Source: Micrococcus terreus
GTDB lineage: Bacteria; Actinomycetota; Actinomycetes; Actinomycetales; Micrococcaceae
Reading direction: 5' to 3'
Length of the DNA stretch: 64,000 nt
Assembly (NCBI RefSeq): GCF_900116905.1
Contig: NZ_FPCG01000001.1
Location: 372,001 to 436,000, forward strand
A program made the translations under genes and the position numbers. Positions 51,454 through 60,989 of the stretch are shown piece after piece; the stretch's first letter is position 1; each line of letters begins with the position of its first letter. The notes beneath the pieces were generated by a model, which was not told the origin of the DNA, did not search any database, and saw nothing but the letters and a program-made list of their open reading frames with translations.

Positions 51454-52113
51454 CCCGACCCCTTGGACCTGCGCTGCTACCTGGTCACCTCCGGCACCGG
51501 CCAGCACACTGTGGACGTGGCCGCCGAGGCCGCCGCCGCAGGGACCGGAGTGGTCCAGGTCCGCGCCAAGGACGCCACCGCCCGGGAGCTGCTCAACCTG
51601 ACCGTGGCGGTCGCGGACGCCGTCCAGCAGGCCAACCCCACCACGCGCGTGCTGGTGGACGACCGCACGGACGTGGCCGCCGCCGCCCGCCTGGCCGGAG
51701 CCGCCGTCCACGGGGTGCACCTGGGACAGACCGACCTCCCGGTCACCGCCGCACGGCAGATCCTGGGGGCCGGCGCGGTGATCGGGCTGACCACCGGCAC
51801 CCCGGAGCTGGTCCGGGCTGCGAACGAGCTCGCCGAGGTGATCGACTACATCGGTGCCGGCCCGTTCCGCCCCACCCCCACCAAGGACTCCGGCCGCGAC
51901 CCACTCGGTGTGGACGGCTACCCCCAGCTCGTGGCCCTGACCGGCCTGCCCGTGGTGGCGATCGGCGGCATCACCCCGGCAGACGTCCCCGCGCTCGCCG
52001 CCACCGGGATCGCCGGCGTGGCGATCGTCCGCTCGATCATGGACGCCGAACGCCCCGGCGCCGTGGTGCAGGACGTGCTCGCCGCCTTCCAGGCCCACCG
52101 CCCATGGACGTGA
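51418..52113 (+). CDS. thiE: Thiamine-phosphate synthase
   Basis: 231 residues. Joins HMP-PP and thiazole phosphate. TIM-barrel motifs VVQVRAKDATARELL, VLVDDRTDVAAAARLAGA, GVHLGQTDLPV, IGAGPFRPTPTKD and VVAIGGITPADVPAL are present. The N-terminus is encoded by a 9-bp tandem repeat that offers four in-frame ATGs (51418, 51427, 51436, 51445); which is used is uncertain. It overlaps thiM by four bases and the next gene by ten. Confidence 0.94.
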   Translation: MNPMNPMNPMNTPDPLDLRCYLVTSGTGQHTVDVAAEAAAAGTGVVQVRAKDATARELLNLTVAVADAVQQANPTTRVLVDDRTDVAAAARLAGAAVHGVHLGQTDLPVTAARQILGAGAVIGLTTGTPELVRAANELAEVIDYIGAGPFRPTPTKDSGRDPLGVDGYPQLVALTGLPVVAIGGITPADVPALAATGIAGVAIVRSIMDAERPGAVVQDVLAAFQAHRPWT

Positions 52114-52526
52114 CCGGCGCACCGGACTCCCTCTGGCCCACCGACTGGCCGGACGGGCCGCTCGAACTGGATGAGGCCCTGGCGCTCGCGGCCACCCTCA
52201 TCCCACCGGGCCAGGCGACCAGCTACGGCGGTCTGGCCGCCGCGCTGGGTGCCGGCGGCCCCCGTCAGGCGGGGCGCGCCATGTCCCGCGCGCCGGAGGG
52301 GACCCCGTGGTGGCGGGTGGTGCGAGCGGATGGCTCGCTGCCGCCGTCGTTGGCCTCCCGTGCCGCCGCGCACTGGCGCGCTGAAGGCACGCCCCAGCGC
52401 GCACACTCCTCCGCAGGCCTTCCCGACGACGGCCGGCACCTTCGCCTGGACCTCGCCTCCGCGCGGTGGTCACCCGGCGCGGAGGACGAGCGGCTGCTGC
52501 GGGCGCTGCGGGAGCGGATCGGCTGA
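52104..52526 (+). CDS. Alkyltransferase-like (ATL) DNA-repair protein
   Basis: 140 residues with the MGMT DNA-binding domain (LIPPGQATSYGGLAAALGAGGPRQAGRAM), but Trp replaces the reactive Cys: PWWRVVRADG instead of PCHRV. ATL proteins bind O6-alkylguanine and hand it to nucleotide-excision repair instead of reversing it. The gene overlaps thiE by ten bases, so it is co-expressed with the thiamin operon even though no shared function is evident. A linker of variable residues follows the domain. Confidence 0.85.
   Translation: MDVTGAPDSLWPTDWPDGPLELDEALALAATLIPPGQATSYGGLAAALGAGGPRQAGRAMSRAPEGTPWWRVVRADGSLPPSLASRAAAHWRAEGTPQRAHSSAGLPDDGRHLRLDLASARWSPGAEDERLLRALRERIG
52420..52442 (+). repeat. 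Dispersed motif copy 8
   Basis: TTCCCGACGACGGCC then GGCACCTT inside the ATL gene, encoding PDDGRHL. Confidence 0.7.
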
Positions 52527-52543
52527 TCTCCGGGGCGGATCCT

Positions 52544-52549
52544 TATCCT
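52544..52549 (+). promoter_or_regulatory. -10 box (TATCCT) upstream of the adnAB pair
   Basis: TATCCT at 52544-52549, about 28 bases before ATG 52577. Probable promoter for the helicase-nuclease operon. Confidence 0.4.
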
Positions 52550-52576
52550 GTCCGGCCCGGCTGATTGAATGACCGT

Positions 52577-55500
52577 ATGGCCCAGCAGACCCCCCAGCAG
52601 CCCACCGAGCAGCCCACCCTCCGCCTGACCGTCCCCCGTCAGACCGAGGCCGCCGAGCTGACCCTGGACGCCGAGCAGCAGGCCGTGGTGGACCTGGCAC
52701 AGTCGCCCGGACACGGCTCCGTGCTGGTGCTGGGCGGGCCCGGCACCGGGCGCAGCACCGTGGCCGTGGAGTACGCCGCGGCACGGATCGAGGCCGGACT
52801 GGTCCCGGACCGGCTGCTCATGCTGGCCCCCACCCGCCAGGCCGCCGCCCGGCTGCGGGATGCCCTCTCCGTGCGGCTGGACCGGGGCGGTGCGGGGACC
52901 CGATCGTCCACACCGGTGCGGACCTGGGCGGCCTATGCCTTCGACCTGATCCGGCGAGCCCGGGTGGAGGGCTTCCTGCCGCAGGTGGAACGCACACCGC
53001 GGCTGCTCTCCGGCGCCGAGCAGGACACCGTGATCGCCGAACTGCTGGAGACCTACGCCGCAGGGGAGCGGCCCGGACCGGACTGGCCTGAGGAACTGGA
53101 CGAGGCCGTGCAGACCCGCGGCTTCCGCCAGGAGGTCCGCGAGCTGATCGACCGCACCAGTGAGTACGGGATCGAGCCCGGGGACCTGCAGGAGCTGGCG
53201 GCCCGGCACGGCCGTGCGGAGTGGGATGCCGCAGCGGAGCTGCTGCAGGACTACCGGGACCGGCTGGATCTGGGCATGGCCGAGGCCTTCGACCCCGCCG
53301 GGCTGATCACCACCGCGCGCCAGCTGCTGCAGGACCAGCCCGAGCTGGCCGAGCAGGAACGCGAACGGCTCTCGGTGCTGGTGATCGACGACCTGCAGGA
53401 GGCCACCCCCGCCATCCACGCCCTGCTGGGCGTGCTGGGCCACGGGCAGGACGTGGTGGCCACCGCCAACCCGGACACCGTGGTCCAGGGCTTCCGCGGC
53501 GCCCGTCCGGACCTGCTGCGGCAGTACCCGGACGCCCTGGTCCTGGCCCAGACCCTTCCGGGGTTCGAGGCGCTGGCCGGATCCGGAGGCGGGCAGACCA
53601 TCACCCTGACCACTGGGCACCGGATGGCCCCGGACCTGGTGCAGGCCTACCAGCGGGTGACCCGGCGGATCCCGGCGGACCGGCGCACGGCAGAGCTGCG
53701 CGCCGGACTGATTCCCGTGGAGCCGGGAGAGGACTCGGTCCCGATCACCGGTGCCGCCGTGCACCTGGTCGCCTCACCCGCACACGAGGACCAGCTGGTG
53801 CTGCAGCAGATCCTCGAGCTGCACCACCGGCACCAGGTCCCGCTGCACCGGATCGCGGTGATGGCCCGCTCCGGACCCCTGGTGGCCGATCTCGGCCGGT
53901 ACCTCGAGGCCGAGGGCATCCCCGTGGACCGCACCATCAGCGACTCCGTGCTCAAGACCGAACCCGCCGTGGCACCCCTGCTCGGGATGCTGCGCATGGT
54001 CACCGAGGCGCCCGCCGAGGATGAGCCCACCCTGGACATCGACGCCGTGCTGGACCTGATCAGCGGCCGCTACGGACGCTCCACCGCCCTGCACGTGCGC
54101 CAGCTGCGCCAACGGCTGCTCGCCGAGGAACGCGCCGCCGGCGGGCGCCGCTCCAGCAACGAGCTGCTGCTGTCCGCCCTGGAGGATCCCGCTCTGCTGG
54201 AGGGCATCCGCGTGGTGGGTGACGGAGTGGCCCGGATCGGGCGGATGCTGCGCGCCGGCCGCACCGCTGCGGCAGACCCGGCAGCCACCGCTGAGACCGT
54301 GCTCTGGGCCCTCTGGGACGCCACGGACACTCCTGCGCGTTGGCAGGATCTGGCTGTCACCGGGACCGGGCACGCCGCCCGCCGGGCCGATATGGACCTG
54401 GACGCCGTCGTCGGGCTCTTCCAGGCCGCCGAACGCTACGTGGACCAGTTCCCAGGATCCGGCCCCGCCGCCTTCGCCGACTTCATGGAGGCGCAGAACC
54501 TGCCCATGGACTCCCTGGCGGCCCAGTCCCGTCACGGCGAGTCCGTGTCCGTGCTGACCCCCGCCTCGGCCGCCGGCCGGGAATGGGACGTGGTGATCGT
54601 GGCCGGCCTGCAGGACGGGATCTGGCCCAACACCCGCCTGCGCGGACAGCTGCTCGGTGCCACCGACCTCGCCGAGATCGCCTCCGGCCGTGCCACCACC
54701 TCCAACCACCGCACCCGTGTGGCCGAGGTCCGGCAGGACGAGCTGCGCAGTTTCGCCACCGCACTCTCCCGTGCCCGGGTCCGGGTGGTCGGGATCGGTG
54801 TGGCCTCGGCCGATCTGCTGCCCAGTGACTTCCTGGACCTGCTCGCGCCCTGGCACCCCACCCCCGAGCAGGCGGAGCAGGGGATCCTCTCCCGTCCCGT
54901 CACCGCCGTGCCCACCCCGCTCACCGCCAGCGCCCTGGTGGCCCGGCTGCGCCGCGAACTCGAGGAGACCGCCCACCGGCTGCACCGTGATCCTGCTCAG
55001 GAGCTCACGGAGGCGGACCAGCAGCACGTGGCGCTGGTGGCCGCCGCCCTGGCCCGGCTCGCCGCGTCCGGCCTGCCTGGAGCCGCCCCGGACCACTGGT
55101 GGGGTCTGCTGCCGCTGAGCACCGAGGCACCCCTCACCGAGCCCGGCGGACGGATCGCCGTCTCACCCTCCCGCGTGCAGGCCGCTCTGGACAACCCGCT
55201 GAACTGGTTCATGGACCAGATCGGCTCCCAGCCCGTGGCCACCGCCGCCCAGTCGATCGGCACCCTGGTCCACGCCGTGGCCGAGGCCCATCCCAGCGGA
55301 CCCTTGGAGGCCCTGCAGGCGGAGCTCGAACGCCGTCTGCCCGAGCTGGACCTGGAACCGGGCTGGGAGACCGACCAGGCCCTGGATCGTGTGCGTGACA
55401 TGGTGGCCAAGCTCGGCATGTACCTGCTCACCCTGCCCGGTACGGGCAGACGCATCGCCGGTGTGGAGGTCCCCTTCGCCGCCGAGATGGACCGTGAGGA

Positions 55501-55954
55501 CCTGCACGTCACGGTGCGCGGGATCATCGACCGCCTGGAGATCGATGCGGAGGGCCGCCCGTTCGTGGTGGACCTCAAGACCGGCAAGTCCACCCCCACC
55601 GTCGCCGAGATGGAACGCCAGGCCCAGCTGGGCGCCTACCAGGCCTCCATCGCCGCCGGCGGTCTGGACGAGGCACTGGAGAAGATCGCGGACGCCGGAA
55701 CGCTGCGCGCCCACGAGCCCGGAGGGGCAGCCCTGGTCCAACTGGGGGCCACCACGGCCAAGGTCAAGGTCCAGGAGCAGGACGTCGTCGGACCGCAGGA
55801 CACATGGGCCCAGGACCTGGTCTTCACCGCCGCCGAACGCATGGTCGGGCCCCGGTTCCTGGCCATCCACCCGCCCGGCCGGGTCTTCTGCCGTGTCCCG
55901 CAGGTGTGCCCACTGTGCAGCCAGGGACGCCAGACCACCGAATGGAGCCGCTGA
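52577..55954 (+). CDS. adnA: AdnA-like helicase-nuclease subunit
   Basis: 1125 residues. N-terminal UvrD/Rep-like motor and C-terminal PD-(D/E)XK nuclease (VRGIIDRLEID...PFVVDLKTGKS...QLGAYQ), with a terminal Cys set (CRVPQVCPLC). With AdnB it resects double-strand breaks in Actinobacteria in place of RecBCD/AddAB. Walker A reads GGPGTGRST: Arg stands where the catalytic Lys should be, and Walker B is IDDLQEATP, so this motor is probably inert, in line with the vestigial AdnA motor described in mycobacteria. Stop and adnB start overlap (TGATG). Confidence 0.88.
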   Translation: MAQQTPQQPTEQPTLRLTVPRQTEAAELTLDAEQQAVVDLAQSPGHGSVLVLGGPGTGRSTVAVEYAAARIEAGLVPDRLLMLAPTRQAAARLRDALSVRLDRGGAGTRSSTPVRTWAAYAFDLIRRARVEGFLPQVERTPRLLSGAEQDTVIAELLETYAAGERPGPDWPEELDEAVQTRGFRQEVRELIDRTSEYGIEPGDLQELAARHGRAEWDAAAELLQDYRDRLDLGMAEAFDPAGLITTARQLLQDQPELAEQERERLSVLVIDDLQEATPAIHALLGVLGHGQDVVATANPDTVVQGFRGARPDLLRQYPDALVLAQTLPGFEALAGSGGGQTITLTTGHRMAPDLVQAYQRVTRRIPADRRTAELRAGLIPVEPGEDSVPITGAAVHLVASPAHEDQLVLQQILELHHRHQVPLHRIAVMARSGPLVADLGRYLEAEGIPVDRTISDSVLKTEPAVAPLLGMLRMVTEAPAEDEPTLDIDAVLDLISGRYGRSTALHVRQLRQRLLAEERAAGGRRSSNELLLSALEDPALLEGIRVVGDGVARIGRMLRAGRTAAADPAATAETVLWALWDATDTPARWQDLAVTGTGHAARRADMDLDAVVGLFQAAERYVDQFPGSGPAAFADFMEAQNLPMDSLAAQSRHGESVSVLTPASAAGREWDVVIVAGLQDGIWPNTRLRGQLLGATDLAEIASGRATTSNHRTRVAEVRQDELRSFATALSRARVRVVGIGVASADLLPSDFLDLLAPWHPTPEQAEQGILSRPVTAVPTPLTASALVARLRRELEETAHRLHRDPAQELTEADQQHVALVAAALARLAASGLPGAAPDHWWGLLPLSTEAPLTEPGGRIAVSPSRVQAALDNPLNWFMDQIGSQPVATAAQSIGTLVHAVAEAHPSGPLEALQAELERRLPELDLEPGWETDQALDRVRDMVAKLGMYLLTLPGTGRRIAGVEVPFAAEMDREDLHVTVRGIIDRLEIDAEGRPFVVDLKTGKSTPTVAEMERQAQLGAYQASIAAGGLDEALEKIADAGTLRAHEPGGAALVQLGATTAKVKVQEQDVVGPQDTWAQDLVFTAAERMVGPRFLAIHPPGRVFCRVPQVCPLCSQGRQTTEWSR

Positions 55955-58900
55955 TGAGCACCTGGACGCACGCCCCCCGCTACACGCCCGAGCAGCTCGC
56001 CCAGGTCTTGGGCGGCAACCCACCCACCCCCGAGCAGTCCGAGGTGATCAGCTCGGCCCTGGAGCCCATGCTCGTGATCGCCGGTGCCGGCTCGGGCAAG
56101 ACCGCCACCATGGCCGACCGCGTGGTCTGGCTCGTGGCCAACGGCTACGTCCAGCCGGATGAGGTCCTGGGTGTGACCTTCACCCGCAAGGCCGCCGGTG
56201 AGCTCGCCGAACGGATCAACGGCAAGCTCGAGAAGCTCGCCGAGGCCGGACTGGAGATCCCGCGGGACGCAGCCGAACCCACGCCGGAGCAGGACGCCGA
56301 CCCGGACGATCTGCTCCTGGAGGACGGGCCCGGCCGAGCCAGCGTCTCGACCTACCATTCCTATGCCAACACCCTGGTCCGGGACCACGGCATGCGCATC
56401 GGGATCGAACCGGACGCCGAGCTGATCGGTGAGGCCCAGGCCTACCAGCTCGCCGCGCGCCTGGCCCGCTCCTACGAGGGCGATCTGTCCTTCCTCACCA
56501 GCTCCTTCTCCACCCTCGTCTCCGGGATCATGCGCCTGGCGGGGGACTGTGCCGAGCACCTCGTCGCCCCCGAGCAGGTCCGCGAGCACCTGGACCGGAT
56601 CGTGGAGCACGGACTGTCCCTGCCGTACACGGAGAAGAAGGTCGAGGGCACCAGCAAGGAGGTCGACGCCCTGATCTCCTCGCTGCGTGCCCGGGCCGCC
56701 ATGGCCGATCTCGTCGCCGCGTTCCAGCAGGCCAAGGCCGAAGCCGGCGTCATGGACTACGGCGATCTCGTCCGCCACGCCGCGGACATCGCCCAGCGGA
56801 TCCCCGCCGTCGGAGCCGCTGAACGGTCCCGGTTCAAGGTGGTGCTGCTGGATGAATTCCAGGACACCTCCCACGCCCAGATGGTGCTCTTCCGCGGTCT
56901 CTACGGCAACGGCCACCCGGTGACCGCCGTGGGCGACCCCAACCAGTCCATCTACGGCTTCCGTGGGGCCTCCGCTGGCCAGCTGTTCTCCATGCCCACC
57001 CAGTTCCCCCGCCTCACCTCAGACGGCGAACGTGCGCCCGCCGCCGTCCGGCACCTCACCGTGGCCTGGCGCAACTCCCTGAACGTGCTCCAGGCCGCCA
57101 ACACCGTGGCCGCTCCGCTGCGCCAGACAGGTCAGGAGGGGATCGAGCTCAAGCCGCTCGGTCCCTCGCCCTTCGCCGTGGACGGAGAGGTCAGGCTCGA
57201 CTGGTACCCGGACTCGGTCACCGAGGCCCGGGCCGTCGTCGCATCCCTCCAGGCCGCCGGTCGGGCTCATCTGGCCGAGCAGGGCACGCCCGCCACCCGG
57301 GCCATCCTGTGCCGCCAGGGCAGCCAGTTCCCCGCGCTCATGGACGCCCTGGACGACGCCGGCGTGCCCTACGAGGTGCTGGGCCTGTCCGGACTGCTGG
57401 CCGTGCCCGAGGTGGCCGACCTCGTCTCGGTCCTGCAGGTGATCGCCGACCCCACTCGCTCGGACCACCTGCTGCGCATCCTCACCGGCCCCCGGTGGCG
57501 GATCGGACCGGCCGACCTGACCGTGCTGGCTGAACGCGCCCGGGAGATGACCCGCCGGCAGACCCGGAACGGCCCGAACAGCACCGCCGCAGACACTGCT
57601 GTTGATCTGCAGGACACCTCGCCGGAGGAGGAGGCCGAGTCCGCCTCCCTCATCGAGGCCCTGGACTTCCTGCCCGGCCCCGAGTGGACCGGCCGGTCCG
57701 GCCGCACCCTCAGCGCCGAGGGCCACTCGCGTCTGACGCATCTGCGCCGCGAGCTGCGCATGCTCTCCACCCAGACCAGCCTGGACCTGGTGACCCTGAT
57801 CCGGCTGGTCGAGCGCACCATCGGCCTGGACGTGGAGGTCGCCGCGCGCCCCGGAGCCGCAGCCCGCCGCCACCTGGATGCGTTCCTGGACGCCGCCGAC
57901 GACTTCAGCCCCGCCCAGGAGGCCGCCGCCGGGCACGGCACCGACCTGGCCGCCTTCCTGTCCTGGCTCGAGTCCGCCGAGGAGCACGAGAAGGGACTGA
58001 GCCTGGTCGGATCCGGCGTCGTGCCGCGGACCGACGCCGTCCAGCTGCTTACCGCCCACGCCTCCAAAGGGCTGGAGTGGGACCTGGTGGCCGTGCCCGG
58101 ACTGGTGGTCGGACAGTTCCCCAGCTCCACCGTGGACCTCTGGACCGGCCCCTCCTCCGGACACCTGCCCTGGGACCTGCGCGGTGACCGGGAGAGCCTG
58201 CCCCAGTGGGACCGTGACTGGTCCACGCGCCGCGACTGGGCCGACGCCGCCAAGTCCTGGACCCTCAAGCACCAGAAGGAGGGGTACCCGGACGCCTACC
58301 GGGACCTGGTGGCCGCCCACCAACTCTCCGAGGAGCGGCGACTGGCCTATGTGGCGTTCACCCGGGCCCGGACCCTGCTGCTGCTCAGCGGCAGCCACTG
58401 GCGCGGAGAGAACTCCAAGCCCACCCAGCGCTCGGCGTTCCTGGACGAGCTGCACGAGCTCGCCCAGACCACCGGCGCTGCCACCCTGGGTGTCTGGACC
58501 GAGCCCGAGGACGCGGGGGAGACCAACCCGTTCGCGAAGCGCAGCACCGCCGCCATCTGGCCCTTCGATCCCCTCAACGGTCCCGAGGTCGTGGTCCTGG
58601 ACCCCGAGCACCCTGAGGACCTCACCCTCGCCACGCCGGTTCCTCCTCGGTCCCGCCCCCGCCGCGCGGCGGTGGAGACCGCGGCCGCCTGGGTCTCCAC
58701 CGCTGATCCGCTGGACGCGGCCAGTTCCCTGGCCGCCCCCTCCGCAGACCGTCCCGACGACGGCCGGTCACCTCAGGAGGCCGAGCTCGCCCGTCAGGTG
58801 GGCTGGGTGCTGGATCGCAGCACCGGCGTGGGACAGGAGGACACCGGAGCGGTGGAGCTGCCCAGCCACCTCAGCGCCTCGGCCTATGTGGACCTGGCCG

Positions 58901-59511
58901 GCGACCCCGCGGCTCTGGCCCGCCAGCTGCGCCGTCCCATGCCCCGTCCGCCCGCGCAGGCGGCGCGCCGAGGCACCGCGTTCCACGCGTGGGTGGAGGA
59001 CCGGTTCGGCGCCACCGCCATGCTGGACTTCGAGGACCCGCAGGACGCCGCCGACCACTGGGTGGACGACTCCCTGGACCTGGCTCCCATGAAGGACTGG
59101 TTCCTGGGCAGCCGCTGGGCCGATCGCGTCCCGGCCGCCGTCGAGGCCGCGGTGGAGACGACCGTCGGGGGGATCACCCTGCGCGGACGGATCGACGCCG
59201 TCTACCGTACCGGGGGAGACCCGAAGGTGCCCTTCGACCCGGAGGCGCAGTGGGAACTGGTCGACTGGAAGACCGGTGCTGTTCCCTCTGGCCAGACCCT
59301 GGAGATCCGTGGACTGCAGCTGGCCGTCTACCGCCTGGCCTGGTCCAGACTCCACGGGATCCCGCTGGAGAACATCAGCGCGAGCTTCGTCTACGTGGCC
59401 CACGGGACCGAGAAGACCGTCCATCACCTGGCCGGAGAAGAGGCGCTGGAACAGATCCTGCGCCAGGCCACCGGTCAGGAGACGGAGGGATCACCGGCAC
59501 GGCTGCACTGA
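55954..59511 (+). CDS. adnB: AdnB-like helicase-nuclease subunit (active motor)
   Basis: 1185 residues. Canonical Walker A (VIAGAGSGKTATMADR), LGVTFTRKAAGEL, VVLLDEFQDTSHAQ (Walker B), GDPNQSIYGFRGA, LLTAHASKGLEWDLV and FTRARTLLLLS make a complete superfamily 1 motor. A C-terminal nuclease has FHAWVEDRFG, GRIDAVYR, WELVDWKTG and LQLAVYRLAW. It drives the AdnAB complex in break resection. ATG 55954 overlaps the adnA stop; ATG 55942 is also in frame. Confidence 0.9.
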   Translation: MSTWTHAPRYTPEQLAQVLGGNPPTPEQSEVISSALEPMLVIAGAGSGKTATMADRVVWLVANGYVQPDEVLGVTFTRKAAGELAERINGKLEKLAEAGLEIPRDAAEPTPEQDADPDDLLLEDGPGRASVSTYHSYANTLVRDHGMRIGIEPDAELIGEAQAYQLAARLARSYEGDLSFLTSSFSTLVSGIMRLAGDCAEHLVAPEQVREHLDRIVEHGLSLPYTEKKVEGTSKEVDALISSLRARAAMADLVAAFQQAKAEAGVMDYGDLVRHAADIAQRIPAVGAAERSRFKVVLLDEFQDTSHAQMVLFRGLYGNGHPVTAVGDPNQSIYGFRGASAGQLFSMPTQFPRLTSDGERAPAAVRHLTVAWRNSLNVLQAANTVAAPLRQTGQEGIELKPLGPSPFAVDGEVRLDWYPDSVTEARAVVASLQAAGRAHLAEQGTPATRAILCRQGSQFPALMDALDDAGVPYEVLGLSGLLAVPEVADLVSVLQVIADPTRSDHLLRILTGPRWRIGPADLTVLAERAREMTRRQTRNGPNSTAADTAVDLQDTSPEEEAESASLIEALDFLPGPEWTGRSGRTLSAEGHSRLTHLRRELRMLSTQTSLDLVTLIRLVERTIGLDVEVAARPGAAARRHLDAFLDAADDFSPAQEAAAGHGTDLAAFLSWLESAEEHEKGLSLVGSGVVPRTDAVQLLTAHASKGLEWDLVAVPGLVVGQFPSSTVDLWTGPSSGHLPWDLRGDRESLPQWDRDWSTRRDWADAAKSWTLKHQKEGYPDAYRDLVAAHQLSEERRLAYVAFTRARTLLLLSGSHWRGENSKPTQRSAFLDELHELAQTTGAATLGVWTEPEDAGETNPFAKRSTAAIWPFDPLNGPEVVVLDPEHPEDLTLATPVPPRSRPRRAAVETAAAWVSTADPLDAASSLAAPSADRPDDGRSPQEAELARQVGWVLDRSTGVGQEDTGAVELPSHLSASAYVDLAGDPAALARQLRRPMPRPPAQAARRGTAFHAWVEDRFGATAMLDFEDPQDAADHWVDDSLDLAPMKDWFLGSRWADRVPAAVEAAVETTVGGITLRGRIDAVYRTGGDPKVPFDPEAQWELVDWKTGAVPSGQTLEIRGLQLAVYRLAWSRLHGIPLENISASFVYVAHGTEKTVHHLAGEEALEQILRQATGQETEGSPARLH
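58752..58773 (+). repeat. Dispersed motif copy 9
   Basis: TCCCGACGACGGCC then GGTCACCT, encoding PDDGRSP in a linker before the AdnB nuclease domain. Confidence 0.75.
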
Positions 59512-59529
59512 GCCAGTGGGCTCGACCTC

Positions 59530-60879
59530 TCAGTAGTCCGTCCGCCGCTGACGGAGTCGGGCCAGGGCCGCCTGTGAGGCCGAGCGCTCCGCCTCTTCGC
59601 GCTCCGCCGTCTGGGCGGCTGACTCTGCGGGCTCGTCGGTCGATGCGCGGGGGGCCTCACCAGCGGCGTGGGACCCGGTTCGAGCATCGGCATCGGTGAT
59701 CACCGCGCCGTCCTCGAGATCGTCATCCTCGTCGGCATCCTCGAGATCCTCGGGTTCAGACTCGACGTCCGCGGACACGTCCTCACCCGCGTGCGCCAGC
59801 GGGGCATCGGCGGGCAGCGGCACCGGTTCGCTCAGGCTGATCTCCTGACCGCCGTGCTGCTCCACGTCCAGCTGGAGCTCACGCAGCATCTCCTGGGCCT
59901 CGCTGGCCATGCCCTCGTCGCCGGCGTTGATGCCGCGCACCAGCCACTGGGCCAGCGCGAACTCCGCGGCCAGCGCGGCACGGCGCAGCAGATGCTCATC
60001 GGGCCCGGACCGGGGGATCACCGGTGCAGGCGAGCCGAACGGATCAGCCGGGATGTCGTCGTCGGGAAGGCCTGCACCTGACCTGCCGGGAATCTCCGGG
60101 GCGGTGCCCGTGCCGCCCTCACCCGTGAGGTGCCCGGTGTACTCGGCGAGCACGGACTCGGCGAAGTCCTGGTCACCGGCCGAGGCCAGCCAGGCGAAGT
60201 CGTCCGCGGGGTCGCCCACGTGCAGATCCGTCCAGCCGGTCACTGCCACCAGCCGGCCACGGTGCACCAGCAGGTTGTCCTCATGCAGATCACCGTGGAC
60301 CACCACCGGGGTGAAGTCCCACAGCTCCTTCTCCTCCAGCGCGTTCTCCCAGCGGCGCAGCAGCACCGGAGGGATCCGGCCCGTGGTGGCGGCCTGGTCC
60401 AGCTCGTTGAGCCGGCGCTGGCGGAACTGCTCGGCGGTGTAGGAGGGCAGATCGGCGTTCTCCACCACTGCGGCGGGCAGCGCATGGATCGCGGCGATCA
60501 CCCGTCCGATGTCCGCCACGATGTGCTCGCCCAGCCCGGTCAGCTCCTCCAGGTCCAGCTCACGGCCGGGGAGATCGTGATAGACGAAGGTGCGCAGCCC
60601 CTCCAACCGGACGGCACCGGCCACCGAAGGGACCCGGAACGGCAGCCCGGCGCGGACCCGAGGCGTGAACCCGGAGAGCACCTGCAGCTCCGTCTCCAGG
60701 CGCATGGCCGCCTCCTGGTTGCGCGGTGAGCGCACCCGCCAGTGGCTTCCCTCCTGGTCCAACACGACGGCGGCGTCAAAGTCCCGCGGATCATCCGGGG
60801 ACCCTGCCACACCGGTGGGGGACAGGCCCGGGATGGCGGCACTGGCGAGGGCGGCGAGCTCCATGGGCGTACGATTCAC
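59530..60879 (-). CDS. Phosphotransferase-fold protein (APH family) with acidic tail
   Basis: 449 residues. The APH/choline-kinase fold is shown by VVVHGDLHEDNLLVHRGRLV (catalytic HGDxxxxN) and GWTDLHVGDPADDFAWLAS in place of the usual IDxxxxxxGDP, where TD stands for the metal-binding D. The last 110 residues are strongly acidic, then Ala/Glu-rich, and probably disordered. Related genes sit between adnAB and nudC in other Micrococcaceae-like genomes, so an antibiotic-resistance role is unlikely; the substrate is unknown. GTG 60879 is favoured: TACCGT lies seven bases upstream. Confidence 0.8.
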   Translation of the reverse strand: MNRTPMELAALASAAIPGLSPTGVAGSPDDPRDFDAAVVLDQEGSHWRVRSPRNQEAAMRLETELQVLSGFTPRVRAGLPFRVPSVAGAVRLEGLRTFVYHDLPGRELDLEELTGLGEHIVADIGRVIAAIHALPAAVVENADLPSYTAEQFRQRRLNELDQAATTGRIPPVLLRRWENALEEKELWDFTPVVVHGDLHEDNLLVHRGRLVAVTGWTDLHVGDPADDFAWLASAGDQDFAESVLAEYTGHLTGEGGTGTAPEIPGRSGAGLPDDDIPADPFGSPAPVIPRSGPDEHLLRRAALAAEFALAQWLVRGINAGDEGMASEAQEMLRELQLDVEQHGGQEISLSEPVPLPADAPLAHAGEDVSADVESEPEDLEDADEDDDLEDGAVITDADARTGSHAAGEAPRASTDEPAESAAQTAEREEAERSASQAALARLRQRRTDY

Positions 60880-60892
60880 ACCCACCACGGTA
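60880..60892 (-). promoter_or_regulatory. -10 box (TACCGT) of the APH-fold gene
   Basis: TACCGT on the minus strand at 60892-60887, seven bases before GTG 60879. With the nudC box it forms a divergent pair of leaderless promoters in 110 bp. Confidence 0.5.
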
Positions 60893-60976
60893 CTGGCACC
60901 GCGCGTGCCGGTGCTGTCCTGGCACGCCGTGGGCGGACAGCTGTGGAGACCGCCACTGCGTGTCCGGGGTCGGCGG

Positions 60977-60989
60977 TACGGTGGAGAAC
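60977..60989 (+). promoter_or_regulatory. -10 box (TACGGT) of nudC
   Basis: TACGGT at 60977-60982, seven bases before ATG 60990; leaderless start probable. Confidence 0.5.

Noticed and set aside
57019-58611. A 530-codon minus-strand frame antisense to adnB
   Set aside because: Low-complexity Gly/Val/Leu/Gln composition and no motif; adnB on the other strand is complete.
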